DNA of 64,000 nucleotides from an uncultured Bacteroidales bacterium (lineage in GTDB: Bacteria; Bacteroidota; Bacteroidia; Bacteroidales; Paludibacteraceae): positions 38,012 through 102,011 of the forward strand of contig CASDOZ010000009.1 of the NCBI GenBank assembly GCA_949282265.1. The letters run 5' to 3'. This document shows, in pieces, positions 53,140 to 61,935 of this stretch (the first letter of the stretch is position 1; every line of letters starts with the position of its first letter). The translations under genes and the position numbers were made by a program. The notes beneath the pieces are model-generated. The model ran no database searches, was not told the DNA's origin, and saw nothing but the letters and a program-made list of their open reading frames with translations.

Positions 53140-55593
53140 TTATTCTTGGAAATAAACTCGTTTTACTCGTCGCGAAATGCCGGTCAGCACTTCGTAGCTG
53201 ATAGTACCGAGTTTGTCGGCAATTTCGGTCAGTGTCAATTCGTCACCGAAAATAATAACTTCGTCGCCTTCCGAGCAATCTGTGTTCGTCACGTCAATCA
53301 TGGCCAAGTCCATGCATATGTTACCGACGACTTTGCAACGTTTTCCGCCAACCAACACCTCGCCGTTACCGTTTCCGAGCCGTCGGTCAAAGCCGTCAGC
53401 ATAGCCTATGGGAATCACGGCTATTTGCTTGTCGCTTTTAAGCATGGCTTTGCGGCTGTAACCGACGCTTTCTCCTGCTTTGACGGTTTTTATTTGCAAG
53501 ATGACTGTTTTCAGTGTACATACGTTTTCCAGAATCATGCCGGGCAGAGCACTGATGCCGTAGTGTCCGATACCGAGCCGTACCATGTCGAACTGGCTTT
53601 CAGAAAAACGTTCTATACCTGCCGAGTTGAGAATGTGTTTGAGGACTGGGTTTGGCAAAGCCGCTTTCAGTTGTTCGGCACATGTGTTGAACGTGTCAAT
53701 TTGCTGGTGCGTGAAGTCATCGAAGCGCGCTTCGTCGGCACCAGCCAAATGTGAAAATACAGAGCGGACGCTGACAGCCTGTTGTTTGCTTAGCCGTTCG
53801 ATAAGTGCTGGCATGTCGGTTGGTTCGAAGCCCAGTCGGTGCATACCGCTGTCTATTTTGATATGTACCGGATAGTTCGTGATACCTTGGCGTTCAGCAG
53901 CAGTGATGAACGTGTCCAACAGTTTGAAGCTGTAAATTTCAGGTTCCAAGTTGTTGTCGAAAATGGCGTTGAAAGCGTTTGGATAGGGATCCATCACAAC
54001 GATAGGTATGCGTATGCCTTCACGCCGGAGTTCGGCGCCTTCGTCGGCAACGGCCACTGCCAGATAATCGCAATGGTGGTGTTGTAACGTTCGTGCTACT
54101 TCTACCGCTCCGCTTCCGTAAGCGAATGCTTTGACCATGCACATGATTTTTGTTGTCGGGGCCAACTTGCTGCGGAAATAATTCAGATTGTTCACCAATG
54201 CCGACAGGTTGACTTCCAGGACGGTTTCGTGGGCAGTCATTTCCAGATGGCAGCTAATGTTCTCGAAGTGGAACCGCCGGCTGCCTTTGAGCAAAACGGC
54301 TTGGTTGCGTAGCGAGCGGTATGTGCCGGAAACGAGGAATGCTTCCGTTGTCGGGTAGAATGACGCCTCTATGCCTTCAAACACGGCTTGGTGCTTGCCG
54401 ATTTGTTCGCCGATGCCCACGATGCGGCTGATGTGGCGGCTATGGAGCAATTCGCCTACGGTCGCGTACAGTTCGTCTTCCGGTTGCCCGTTCTGGAAAA
54501 TGTCGGACAGGATGATGGCTTTTGGCAGGTTCTTGGTGGTGGCCTGTTGGTCCAGGAAGTCGAGGGCAATGGTCAGCGATGCCAAGTCTGAATTATAACT
54601 ATCGTTGATTATAAGGCAGTTGCGAACACCTTCCTTGACATCCAACCGCATTTGGATACGTTCCAATTGCAACATTCTCACGGCAATCTGTTCGTGGCTA
54701 TACCCCATGTGGAGCAATAAGGCCAGGCAATGTTGGCTGTTTTCTATGGAGGCATCATCCGTGAACGGAATGTTGTAATGCCCGTTTATGGCATTGTATT
54801 TATATTCAATGCGTGTTATGTCTTCCGTCTTGTGGATACTGGCGATCCGTACATCCGCTTTGTCACTTTGCCCCCATGTAAAAGACCTGATACCGGCCTG
54901 TTGGGCGGAAATGTCGATGAGCTGGTTGTCTTTGCAGTAAATCACGGTTTCGGCTTCGCGGAAAAGTTCCATTTTTTCAGCGCATTTTTCTTTCAGTGTA
55001 CGGAAATTTTCCTGATGCGCGTCGCCAATATTGGTGAATATGCCAATGGTTGGTTGAATGACTTGTTGTAGTTTACGCATTTCGTCGGGTTGTGAGATAC
55101 CAGCCTCGAAAATGCCGAGTTCGCTTTGCTCATCTAATTGCCAGACAGAAAGCGGTACGCCGATTTGCGAATTGTAGCTACGTGGGGAACGCACGATTTC
55201 GTAATCGTCATGCAGCAGGTCGTACAACCATTCTTTGACAATGGTTTTTCCGTTGCTCCCAGTGATGCCGATAACCGGGATATTGAATTGTTTCCGGTGT
55301 GCCGATGCAATCTGTTGCAGTGCGCGGAGCGGGCTTTCCACTTGCAAAAAACAAGCATCATCCAGTTCCGCAATATTGGCAGGGAGGTTTTCGACAACAA
55401 AATAGCGCACTTGGCGGTCATATAGTTCCTGTATATATTGGTGCCCGTCGTTGCGTTGCGTGCGCAAGGCGAAAAACAAAGTGTTTTCCGGGAAGGAAAG
55501 AGAGCGGCTGTCGGTCAGCAGCCAACGGATTTCCGCATCGATAGGATGCGATACTTTTGCACCTGTTACGGATGCGATTTCTTGCAGTTTCAT
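53140..55593 (-). CDS. murF-alr: Bifunctional MurF / alanine racemase fusion
   Basis: An 817-residue fusion for peptidoglycan synthesis. The N-terminal half (to about residue 440) is MurF-like: ATP motif GITGSNGKTIVKEWL, LGIFEAGISQPDEM and INDSYNSDLASL. It would add D-Ala-D-Ala to the UDP-MurNAc tripeptide. The C-terminal half is an alanine racemase: the PLP lysine is in MVKAFAYGSGAVEVA, and SVGYSRKA plus VGNICMDLAMIDVT complete the active site. It would supply the D-Ala itself. This fusion is known in Bacteroidota. It overlaps the phosphoesterase fusion gene by 4 bp (ATGA). Confidence 0.95.
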   Translation of the reverse strand: MKLQEIASVTGAKVSHPIDAEIRWLLTDSRSLSFPENTLFFALRTQRNDGHQYIQELYDRQVRYFVVENLPANIAELDDACFLQVESPLRALQQIASAHRKQFNIPVIGITGSNGKTIVKEWLYDLLHDDYEIVRSPRSYNSQIGVPLSVWQLDEQSELGIFEAGISQPDEMRKLQQVIQPTIGIFTNIGDAHQENFRTLKEKCAEKMELFREAETVIYCKDNQLIDISAQQAGIRSFTWGQSDKADVRIASIHKTEDITRIEYKYNAINGHYNIPFTDDASIENSQHCLALLLHMGYSHEQIAVRMLQLERIQMRLDVKEGVRNCLIINDSYNSDLASLTIALDFLDQQATTKNLPKAIILSDIFQNGQPEDELYATVGELLHSRHISRIVGIGEQIGKHQAVFEGIEASFYPTTEAFLVSGTYRSLRNQAVLLKGSRRFHFENISCHLEMTAHETVLEVNLSALVNNLNYFRSKLAPTTKIMCMVKAFAYGSGAVEVARTLQHHHCDYLAVAVADEGAELRREGIRIPIVVMDPYPNAFNAIFDNNLEPEIYSFKLLDTFITAAERQGITNYPVHIKIDSGMHRLGFEPTDMPALIERLSKQQAVSVRSVFSHLAGADEARFDDFTHQQIDTFNTCAEQLKAALPNPVLKHILNSAGIERFSESQFDMVRLGIGHYGISALPGMILENVCTLKTVILQIKTVKAGESVGYSRKAMLKSDKQIAVIPIGYADGFDRRLGNGNGEVLVGGKRCKVVGNICMDLAMIDVTNTDCSEGDEVIIFGDELTLTEIADKLGTISYEVLTGISRRVKRVYFQE

Positions 55594-57440
55594 TGTACTT
55601 TTATTTTGGCTACCACACCTTCAGACGTGCTTATGACACATGTCTTTCCGGAAATGGGAGCAATTGTGTTTATAAGTGAATTTCCTATTTTATGTATCCA
55701 GAGTAATTGGCCGTTGCGGGCATCAACACCATGAAGCAAGCCGTTTTTTGTACCGAAAATGATAACACCATCGCGTTCTATGAGCATGCTTGGGTTATGG
55801 TCGTAGCCGTATCCGGCATTGGTTTTCCAGATAACACGCGGCGTGTCGGCAGTTGCATCAATGGCTACAATGCTGTCGTTCATGCAGCGGCTGAAAACCG
55901 TCTTGCCGTCTTCGGAAAGACCGATGGTTTCACGTACTTCATGCTGGTTTGTGCGCCACACTTCAAGGCCACTTTCGGCATCCAGAGCAGTCCAGTAGCG
56001 GTCAGGTGCCGTGATGAAGATTTTGCCTTCCGAAGCTACGGGCAACACGGCTGCCGGTGAAAAGTGCATACGCTCTTTGCCGTTGTTCCATTTCCAGGCC
56101 AATGAGCCGTCGGAGAGGTTCAAGGCATAAAAATTCGTATCCCACGCACCGAAATATATTTTGTTCCCGTAAATCACGGGACGTGTTTCAATGTAGTTGC
56201 CTATGCCTTCATAGCACCACAGGGTGTGTCCGTCATTCAGCGAGAGGGCGCGGAAACAGCCATCGCTGCCGCCGATATAGACTGTGTCGCCGCTGATCAG
56301 CGGCATACCGAGTACGGCTTTACCGGTTTTATGTTTCCAGATTTCCATGCCGTCTTTTGTGCTTAGGCAATAAATATTTCCGTCGGTTGAGCCGAAAATG
56401 ACTTTGCCTTTTGCCGCAGCCGGCGATGAAATGATGCGGCTGCCGGTAGCTATGTTCCATTTTTCGCTTCCATTGCGCAGGTCCAGGCAGCGGAAATTAC
56501 CTAAATCGTCGCCGAAATAGACTTTGTTATGGTAAATAGCAGGCGTGCCGTAAATGCCCGCGCCGGTTTTGATGCGCCACGCTTCGCGGACGTTCGGGTA
56601 GCGGTCGTTGATGGCGAATGAGGGCTTGAGTGTGCCGTCTGGCTCGTCGTATGTCCGTTTCCCGAACGGAATGGCCAGCCATTTTACGGGCGGAAGCCCT
56701 GTTTTGCGTTCATAAAAACAGATGGAATCGCCCACGGAAATGATGGAGTAGCCGCCGATGCTGTCCTTGGCACGCAGCATGGAGCGATGCAATACGCCGC
56801 ATATCCCGTCGTAGTTCAGCACCATGTTACGGTGATAGTGTCCGCCCAGAAATGTTTGTACATTGAAATGGCGCACACGGTCGGTCAGTTCGTACCAGTT
56901 GTCCACATCGCCTTCTTGCAGCGGATAATGCGTGCAGAGGAATACTGGCATGTCTTGTGGTGCGCTTTCCAGTGTGCCAACTGCCCAGTCTATGTCTTGC
57001 GGTGCAATATGGCCATCGCCCATTTTGATGACGGGACCGGAAACGAATCCTGTGAACAGGCAGCCTTTGTGCGTGAACGTGAATTTGTCGTCGCCGAATA
57101 CTTTGGCAAAATCCGTGGCACCGGATTCGCTCCATTTGGTTTCGTGGTTGCCAGCGGTGATGTAATAGGGCATACGGAGGCTGTCCAGAATGTTTTTGGC
57201 GGCCAGCATGGAGGCTTTGTCGCCATTTTCCGTGATGTCACCTGTTACGAGCACAAATTCGATGCTGTCCAACCCGTTTACATCACGGACGGCTGCTGCG
57301 AGGTCTTGTGCGGGGATGGGGTTGGCCGGGTTCAGATGCAAATCGGTGAATAACGCAAACGAAAAATGATTTTCCGCATGTGATCTGTATGCCAATAATA
57401 ACAAGAGGCAAATGCACAAAAAATATCGTTTTGTTTTCAT
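55590..57440 (-). CDS. Exported calcineurin-type phosphoesterase fused to a PQQ-like beta-propeller
   Basis: A 616-residue protein with a signal peptide (1-22). Residues 25-210 form a metallophosphoesterase with all metal motifs: DLH (33-35), GD (67-68), GNHE (97-100), H171 and GGHYH (199-203). From about 285 to the end there are repeated blades of a PQQ/BamB-like propeller, such as YGTPAIYHNKVYFGDDLG, GSRIISSPAAAKGKVIFGSTD and KIYFGAWDTNFYALNL. The substrate is unknown; a periplasmic phosphodiesterase on an envelope scaffold is a fair guess. Downstream murF-alr overlaps by 4 bp, tying it to cell-wall work. Confidence 0.85.
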   Translation of the reverse strand: MKTKRYFLCICLLLLLAYRSHAENHFSFALFTDLHLNPANPIPAQDLAAAVRDVNGLDSIEFVLVTGDITENGDKASMLAAKNILDSLRMPYYITAGNHETKWSESGATDFAKVFGDDKFTFTHKGCLFTGFVSGPVIKMGDGHIAPQDIDWAVGTLESAPQDMPVFLCTHYPLQEGDVDNWYELTDRVRHFNVQTFLGGHYHRNMVLNYDGICGVLHRSMLRAKDSIGGYSIISVGDSICFYERKTGLPPVKWLAIPFGKRTYDEPDGTLKPSFAINDRYPNVREAWRIKTGAGIYGTPAIYHNKVYFGDDLGNFRCLDLRNGSEKWNIATGSRIISSPAAAKGKVIFGSTDGNIYCLSTKDGMEIWKHKTGKAVLGMPLISGDTVYIGGSDGCFRALSLNDGHTLWCYEGIGNYIETRPVIYGNKIYFGAWDTNFYALNLSDGSLAWKWNNGKERMHFSPAAVLPVASEGKIFITAPDRYWTALDAESGLEVWRTNQHEVRETIGLSEDGKTVFSRCMNDSIVAIDATADTPRVIWKTNAGYGYDHNPSMLIERDGVIIFGTKNGLLHGVDARNGQLLWIHKIGNSLINTIAPISGKTCVISTSEGVVAKIKVQ

Positions 57441-57447
57441 GCAGGCT

Positions 57448-59223
57448 TTATTCTATTTGCAGTCCGAGTTCGTCTTTCAGCATTTTCAGCACCGGATTTT
57501 TTTGCAGAAGCACATCATATTTTTCTTCGGCGGTGAAAGCCATTTTTTTTTCAGTCTCTTGTGCTATGTTGATGCGCATGGATACATGGTTGTTCCTCAG
57601 CTGTTTGTGGATGTGTTTCAGCAATTCGGTTTCCATGTGTTTCAGTTCACGTTCCTGCAATTCCGTGGCGACTTGCACTTCAAATCTCTCATTGCTGACA
57701 GATTTGGGCTTGGTTGATTGGATAATGCTTGTGAGCCGCGGGTTGTCGTTTGCTAATACTGTACATCCCAACCAAGCCTCTAACAAATCGTTTTCTGTGA
57801 AAGGGGTGGACATGTCCTTTTCTTCTTCGGATAGTTGGGTTGTTTGCTCTGCCGGTTGTTCTGCGTTCGGCGTTGTAGGCGTGCTTATGGATATGCTCAG
57901 TGGCTTGAACGATGGCGGAGCGGCCGGCTGTTGCGTTTGCGTGGCCGGTGGAGTATGCAGTGTGGGTGCCGGCTGGGATGTCGTGGTAGCCGCCCGGGTC
58001 ATATAAGGCTGTGCTGGTTCACCTACTGTCGTGGGAGGCGTGGCAGGTTGCGTTGTGGTGACTATGGCCGTAGCAGGGGCTGTTTGGTTGACAGGTTTCA
58101 GTTGCGGGATGTCATTTTTTTTTTCACCTTGTCCATTGAGCTGGCACAGGCGTATTAACATGATTTCGACCAGCAACCGTTTGTTTTTGGCTGTCCGGTA
58201 ATCTATCTCGCATTGCGAAGTAATGTCCAAAGCACGGAAAATAAATGCCGGCGGACATATTTTGGCCTGTTGCTTGTACCGTTCGGCAATGGCCTCGTTG
58301 GCTTCGAGTAGGATGGTTGTTGCAGGGTCGCCGCTGACCAGCACATCGCGGAAATGGCTGCTCAGCCCGCTGATGAAGTATTGCGCATCGAAACCTTTGT
58401 TCAGTATTTCGTTGAACAGCAGCAGGCTTTGGCTTACATTGCCTTGCATGAAACATTCTACCATGCGGAAATAATAGTCGTAATCAAGTACATTCAGTGT
58501 CTCGATAGTTTGCTGGTAGGTAATGCGGTTTCCGCACGAGCTGACTAATTGGTCAAAAATGGACAGTGCATCCCGCATACCGCCTTCTGCCTTTTGTGCC
58601 ACTACGTTTAAGGCTTCCGTTTCGGCTTCTATTCCTTCCTGCTGGGCGACATATTTCAAATGGTTTGTTATGTCGTTTATGGTAATCCGGTTGAAATCAT
58701 AGATTTGGCAACGTGACAATATGGTCGGTAGTATTTTATGTTTTTCTGTCGTAGCCAGAATGAATATGGCGTGCGCCGGTGGCTCTTCCAATGTTTTCAG
58801 GAAAGCATTGAATGCATCTTTGGACAGCATGTGTACCTCGTCCACGATGTAGATGCTGTATTTGCTTACTTGTGGCGGTATGCGTACTTGTTCTATCAAC
58901 TTGCGGATGTCCTCCACGCTGTTGTTCGAGGCGGCATCCAATTCGTGTATGTTGTAGGAGCGTTGTTCGTTGAACGAACGGCATGATTCGCATTCATTGC
59001 AGGCTTCTATGTCGGCTGTCAGATGCTGGCAGTTGATTGTTTTTGCCAATATCCGTGCGCAAGTAGTCTTGCCTACGCCCCGCGGGCCGCAGAACAGGTA
59101 AGCATGTGCTATGTGCTGGCTTTTGATGGCGTTCTTGAGCGTGGCGGTCAGTGCATGTTGCCCGACAACTGAGGCAAATGTGCTTGGCCTGTATTTACGG
59201 GCGGATACGATATAATTTTCCAT
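57448..59223 (-). CDS. dnaX: DNA polymerase III subunit gamma/tau
   Basis: A 591-residue clamp-loader ATPase. It begins YIVSARKYRPSTFASVVGQ, with Walker A GPRGVGKTT (46-54), zinc cysteines C65 and CNECESC (75-81), the DEVHMLSKDAFNAFLKTLEEPP block (128-149) and the LSRCQIYDF SRC motif (169-177). Domain III ends near 365. Residues 375-480 are a Thr/Pro/Gln-rich linker, and the last 110 residues form the tau domain. An A10 run at codons 367-370 could give a shorter gamma product. It lies 7 bp before the phosphoesterase gene. Confidence 0.96.
   Translation of the reverse strand: MENYIVSARKYRPSTFASVVGQHALTATLKNAIKSQHIAHAYLFCGPRGVGKTTCARILAKTINCQHLTADIEACNECESCRSFNEQRSYNIHELDAASNNSVEDIRKLIEQVRIPPQVSKYSIYIVDEVHMLSKDAFNAFLKTLEEPPAHAIFILATTEKHKILPTILSRCQIYDFNRITINDITNHLKYVAQQEGIEAETEALNVVAQKAEGGMRDALSIFDQLVSSCGNRITYQQTIETLNVLDYDYYFRMVECFMQGNVSQSLLLFNEILNKGFDAQYFISGLSSHFRDVLVSGDPATTILLEANEAIAERYKQQAKICPPAFIFRALDITSQCEIDYRTAKNKRLLVEIMLIRLCQLNGQGEKKNDIPQLKPVNQTAPATAIVTTTQPATPPTTVGEPAQPYMTRAATTTSQPAPTLHTPPATQTQQPAAPPSFKPLSISISTPTTPNAEQPAEQTTQLSEEEKDMSTPFTENDLLEAWLGCTVLANDNPRLTSIIQSTKPKSVSNERFEVQVATELQERELKHMETELLKHIHKQLRNNHVSMRINIAQETEKKMAFTAEEKYDVLLQKNPVLKMLKDELGLQIE
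58115..58124 (-). promoter_or_regulatory. A10 slippery run inside dnaX
   Basis: On the coding (minus) strand ten A follow GGTG, read as GAA AAA AAA AAT GAC. A -1 shift, or one added A in the RNA, gives AAA then TGA. Loss of one A gives ATG ACA TCC CGC AAC TGA. Either shift stops just after domain III, yielding a gamma-like protein of about 370 residues. Confidence 0.55.
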
Positions 59224-59282
59224 TTTCTTGTCCTTGTTTTATAGGTTTCCGGGCCTTTGGGCTGAGCCAATATAATTCAGGG

Positions 59283-59314
59283 CAAAGGTACATAATTTGC
59301 GTTTATAATTCAAA
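59283..59314 (-). promoter_or_regulatory. Promoter of dnaX
   Basis: On the minus strand TACCTTTG (59290 to 59283) and TTTG (59314 to 59311) with 20 bp between. The start codon is 60 bp downstream. Confidence 0.7.
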
Positions 59315-59324
59315 CGAAAAAGTG

Positions 59325-59332
59325 TATCTTTG
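59325..59332 (+). promoter_or_regulatory. -7 box before the DivIC-like gene
   Basis: TATCTTTG lies 20 bp before the ATG at 59353, divergent from the dnaX promoter. A TTTA at 59302-59305 is 19 bp upstream as a weak -33. Confidence 0.5.
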
Positions 59333-59352
59333 CAACCGGAAAAAATAATTTT

Positions 59353-59658
59353 ATGGAAAAATTGAAGGCTATATGGAAGGCAATCCGCCCTGTCGTATTG
59401 AACAAATACCTGCTTGCGTTGCTTGTTTTTGCGATTCTGGTTATCTTTTTCGACAAGCATAACCTGATAGGCCGGATACGCAACCAGCGCAAAATAGAAA
59501 GGCTGGAAGCCGAAATAGAGTCTTACGAAAATACGATCCGGGAAAACCGGCAAAAGATAAACGAGTTGCAGTCGAGCGACGAAAACTTGGAAAAGTTCGC
59601 ACGTGAACAGTACATGATGAAACGTCCGGACGAAGATGTCTTTCTGATAGAAGAATAA
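59353..59658 (+). CDS. Septum formation initiator (FtsB/DivIC-like)
   Basis: A 101-residue bitopic membrane protein with one N-terminal helix (about residues 20-36, YLLALLVFAILVIFF) followed by a coiled coil (ERLEAEIESYENTIRENRQ). The ending FAREQYMMKRPDEDVFLIEE is the typical FtsB/DivIC tail. In the divisome it bridges FtsL and FtsQ in the periplasm. It is followed by a small membrane-protein gene in the same direction. Confidence 0.88.
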   Translation: MEKLKAIWKAIRPVVLNKYLLALLVFAILVIFFDKHNLIGRIRNQRKIERLEAEIESYENTIRENRQKINELQSSDENLEKFAREQYMMKRPDEDVFLIEE

Positions 59659-59686
59659 AAAAAATTGTGGAATAAATCCTTGTCTT

Positions 59687-60004
59687 ATGCGAGTGTCAGT
59701 TCAAATCATAGCTTTTTTGCTGTTGTTGGCGGGTGCGATAGCCCGCATAATCAGCCAGCACTATGTGCTTGCGCCCTATCTGTTCGGTGCGGGGGCTGTC
59801 CTGGTGGTTGTATTGGCTGTGGTGGATGTATGGCGGCATCGTGACACGGCTTTCCGTGAAACCCGTTTGTTCCGTATCAACTTGTTGGCATCCCTTGCTT
59901 TGGTGATAGGTGCGTATCTCATGTACAAGGAATCCAATTCGTGGGTTATCTGCCTGATGATTTATGCCCTCGTTACCCTCTTTTTGAGCTACCGGCTCAA
60001 ATAG
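59687..60004 (+). CDS. Small multi-helix membrane protein of unknown function
   Basis: A 105-residue protein with four hydrophobic segments: about 4-20, 28-46, 64-78 and 86-101. Between them is one charged loop (DVWRHRDTAFRETRLFR). I recognise no family beyond a Bacteroidales hypothetical. It lies 28 bp after the DivIC-like gene, so it is co-transcribed, and it ends 2 bp from the convergent response-regulator gene. Confidence 0.65.
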   Translation: MRVSVQIIAFLLLLAGAIARIISQHYVLAPYLFGAGAVLVVVLAVVDVWRHRDTAFRETRLFRINLLASLALVIGAYLMYKESNSWVICLMIYALVTLFLSYRLK

Positions 60005-60006
60005 TT

Positions 60007-60732
60007 TCAGTTTACCACTTTCCCCTCCATGAATTGCTGGAATTTCTCCTTGTAGCTGTCTGAAATGGGGATGCGCGTTTTGCCGAACACAATCCGGTTA
60101 TGTTCAATGATGTTGATACGGTTAGTTTGCACAATGAATGACTTGTGTACACGCAGGAATTTGTCGGCCGGCACGATGGATTCGAAACTTTTCATGGTCA
60201 TGTGCACTATGACAGGCCGTTCTTCATTGTCTAAATAAAGTTTCAGATAATCTTTCAGCCCTTCGGCATACAGTATATGCCGTATTTCGATGCGCATCAG
60301 TTTGGCGTCGGTCTTGACAAAAATGAATGGTTCGTCCGTTTCGCTTGCCGGTGCGTTTTCTGCTTTTGCTTTCAACTCAAACCATTCCAAGGCTTTGGTG
60401 GCCGCATTCAGGAAATTGGCGTAGGAGAACGGTTTGAGCAAGTAGTCCAGTGCATTGACTTTGTAACCTTCCAAGGCGTATTGCTGGAAAGCCGTGGTCA
60501 GGATGATGCGTGTCCGGGGCGGTACTAATTGTGCCAATTCCAAGCCGTTCAGTTCTGCCATTTGTATGTCCAAAAAAATCAAGTCCGGCGGTGATGTACG
60601 CAAAGTGTTGAGCGCGGCAATGGCGGATGTGAATTTGCCGGCCAGTTCCAGAAAATCGGTTTTGCTGGCGTAATTTTCCAACAAGCTGAGGGCCAACGGC
60701 TCATCGTCAATGATAAAACAGCGTAATTTCAT
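60007..60732 (-). CDS. LytTR-family response regulator
   Basis: A 241-residue two-component regulator. The receiver domain has the acidic pair in FIIDDEPLAL, the phospho-accepting Asp in LIFLDIQMAELNG and the conserved Lys in YLLKPFSYANF. The LytTR DNA-binding domain follows (FIFVKTDAKLMRIEIRHILYAEGLKDY, and FLRVHKSFIVQTNRI). The start MKLRCFIIDDEP is chosen because it overlaps the kinase stop by 4 bp (ATGA). It acts with the kinase encoded directly upstream; the target genes are not evident here. Confidence 0.94.
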   Translation of the reverse strand: MKLRCFIIDDEPLALSLLENYASKTDFLELAGKFTSAIAALNTLRTSPPDLIFLDIQMAELNGLELAQLVPPRTRIILTTAFQQYALEGYKVNALDYLLKPFSYANFLNAATKALEWFELKAKAENAPASETDEPFIFVKTDAKLMRIEIRHILYAEGLKDYLKLYLDNEERPVIVHMTMKSFESIVPADKFLRVHKSFIVQTNRINIIEHNRIVFGKTRIPISDSYKEKFQQFMEGKVVN

Positions 60733-61763
60733 GGGCAGATGCGGATTTTGAGTTCGGTGGTGTAAGTGTTTTCGCTTGTGTCTATATGGAAAGAATGGCT
60801 GTCCGGATAGAGGATTTCCAATCGGCGTCTCAGGTTGGCAAGCCCGATGCCGGAGCCGCTGCGGTCGTTTGTCGTTTTCGGGAAAAGGCTGTTGCGGATA
60901 CGTGCCGTCAGCATCTCGTTTTCCTGCTTGACGCTTATGTGTATAAAACATGGGCTGTTTGAGGCTACACCATGCTTGAAAGCGTTTTCTATAAGCGATA
61001 TGAATAATAGCGGCGCAATGCCGGCTTGTTTGTCTTGTACGTCAATGTCAAGCGTTACTTCCGTTTGGGCGGTCAGGCGCAGCCGCATTAATGCAACGTA
61101 ATTACGGATAAATTCCAGTTCCTTTTCAATGGGTACGGTCGTATGGTTGTTGTCATAGAGCACGTAGCGCAACAGGTTGCTCAATTCCAGCACGGCTTCC
61201 TGCGCTTTTTCCTGGCTGATGGCTATCAGCGCATAAATATTGTTGAGCGTGTTGAACAGGAAGTGCGGGTTTAATTGTTGCCGCAAATTGCGTAATTCGG
61301 CCTCGCTGCGTTTATGTTCGGCTTCTTGTTTTTCCATTTCTATGGCGTGCCATTTCTCTGTCATTCGGATGGCTAATGCCAGACCGACTGTCAGAATGAA
61401 TGAAAGCATGTCGCGCAGGAAAAAGCGCATTAGATGGCTTACTATGCTGAATTCTTCCGGGTGAGGGCGGTGGCTGGGTATTATCGATTTCAACCATGTG
61501 GACAATCCGGCAATGATGACAAGCAACGCCAAATTATAGAGTGCGAAGCGCAGATGTTTTTTGTGGAAGAAAAGCCGTTCGATCAGCCCGAGGTAATTGG
61601 CATAAAAAACAATGATGAGTGCTGTCCACGACACAAGGTTGTGTAACATGAAGTGCAACAGGTCCGTATCCGAGTTTTTGGGCAGTAGCAGGAGCGGAAA
61701 TAGGAAAACCATAAGCCAGACTGCTATGTGGATAATGACGTGCAGTACTTTTCTTTTTTGCAT
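60729..61763 (-). CDS. LytS/YehU-type sensor histidine kinase
   Basis: A 344-residue membrane kinase. Four hydrophobic segments fill residues about 8-140. The His_kinase domain has the phospho-accepting His in LRQQLNPHFLFNTLNNI. The ATPase part shows the N box in SLIENAFKHGV and a G box in SGIGLANLRRRLEILYP. The unusual short linker and the HFLFN motif mark the LytS/YehU family, which pairs with LytTR regulators. No separate sensor domain is visible, so the membrane part probably senses the signal. A -7 box on the minus strand (61801 to 61794) lies 31 bp before the start. Confidence 0.93.
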   Translation of the reverse strand: MQKRKVLHVIIHIAVWLMVFLFPLLLLPKNSDTDLLHFMLHNLVSWTALIIVFYANYLGLIERLFFHKKHLRFALYNLALLVIIAGLSTWLKSIIPSHRPHPEEFSIVSHLMRFFLRDMLSFILTVGLALAIRMTEKWHAIEMEKQEAEHKRSEAELRNLRQQLNPHFLFNTLNNIYALIAISQEKAQEAVLELSNLLRYVLYDNNHTTVPIEKELEFIRNYVALMRLRLTAQTEVTLDIDVQDKQAGIAPLLFISLIENAFKHGVASNSPCFIHISVKQENEMLTARIRNSLFPKTTNDRSGSGIGLANLRRRLEILYPDSHSFHIDTSENTYTTELKIRICP

Positions 61764-61793
61764 GGCCGGATAAATTATGAATTTCTAATGTGG

Positions 61794-61801
61794 CAAAGAT
61801 A
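61794..61801 (-). promoter_or_regulatory. -7 box of the kinase-regulator operon
   Basis: TATCTTTG on the minus strand, 31 bp before the kinase ATG. No clear -33 element is seen. Confidence 0.45.
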
Positions 61802-61907
61802 CGTTTTTATTCGGATATGCGGATAAGATTTCCTCTTATGTTAAAAATGTCGGCGGGATTTTTTTCAAAATGTTGTGCAAATGTAATTGCCCTGTTTTTA
61901 TGATAAA

Positions 61908-61932
61908 AGCCCATCCCTGTCGGGGACGGGCT
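61908..61932 (-). terminator. Terminator of the desaturase-like gene
   Basis: AGCCCATCCC (61908-61917) pairs with GGGACGGGCT (61923-61932) with one mismatch. On the minus strand it is followed by TTTTATC. Confidence 0.7.
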
Positions 61933-61935
61933 GGC

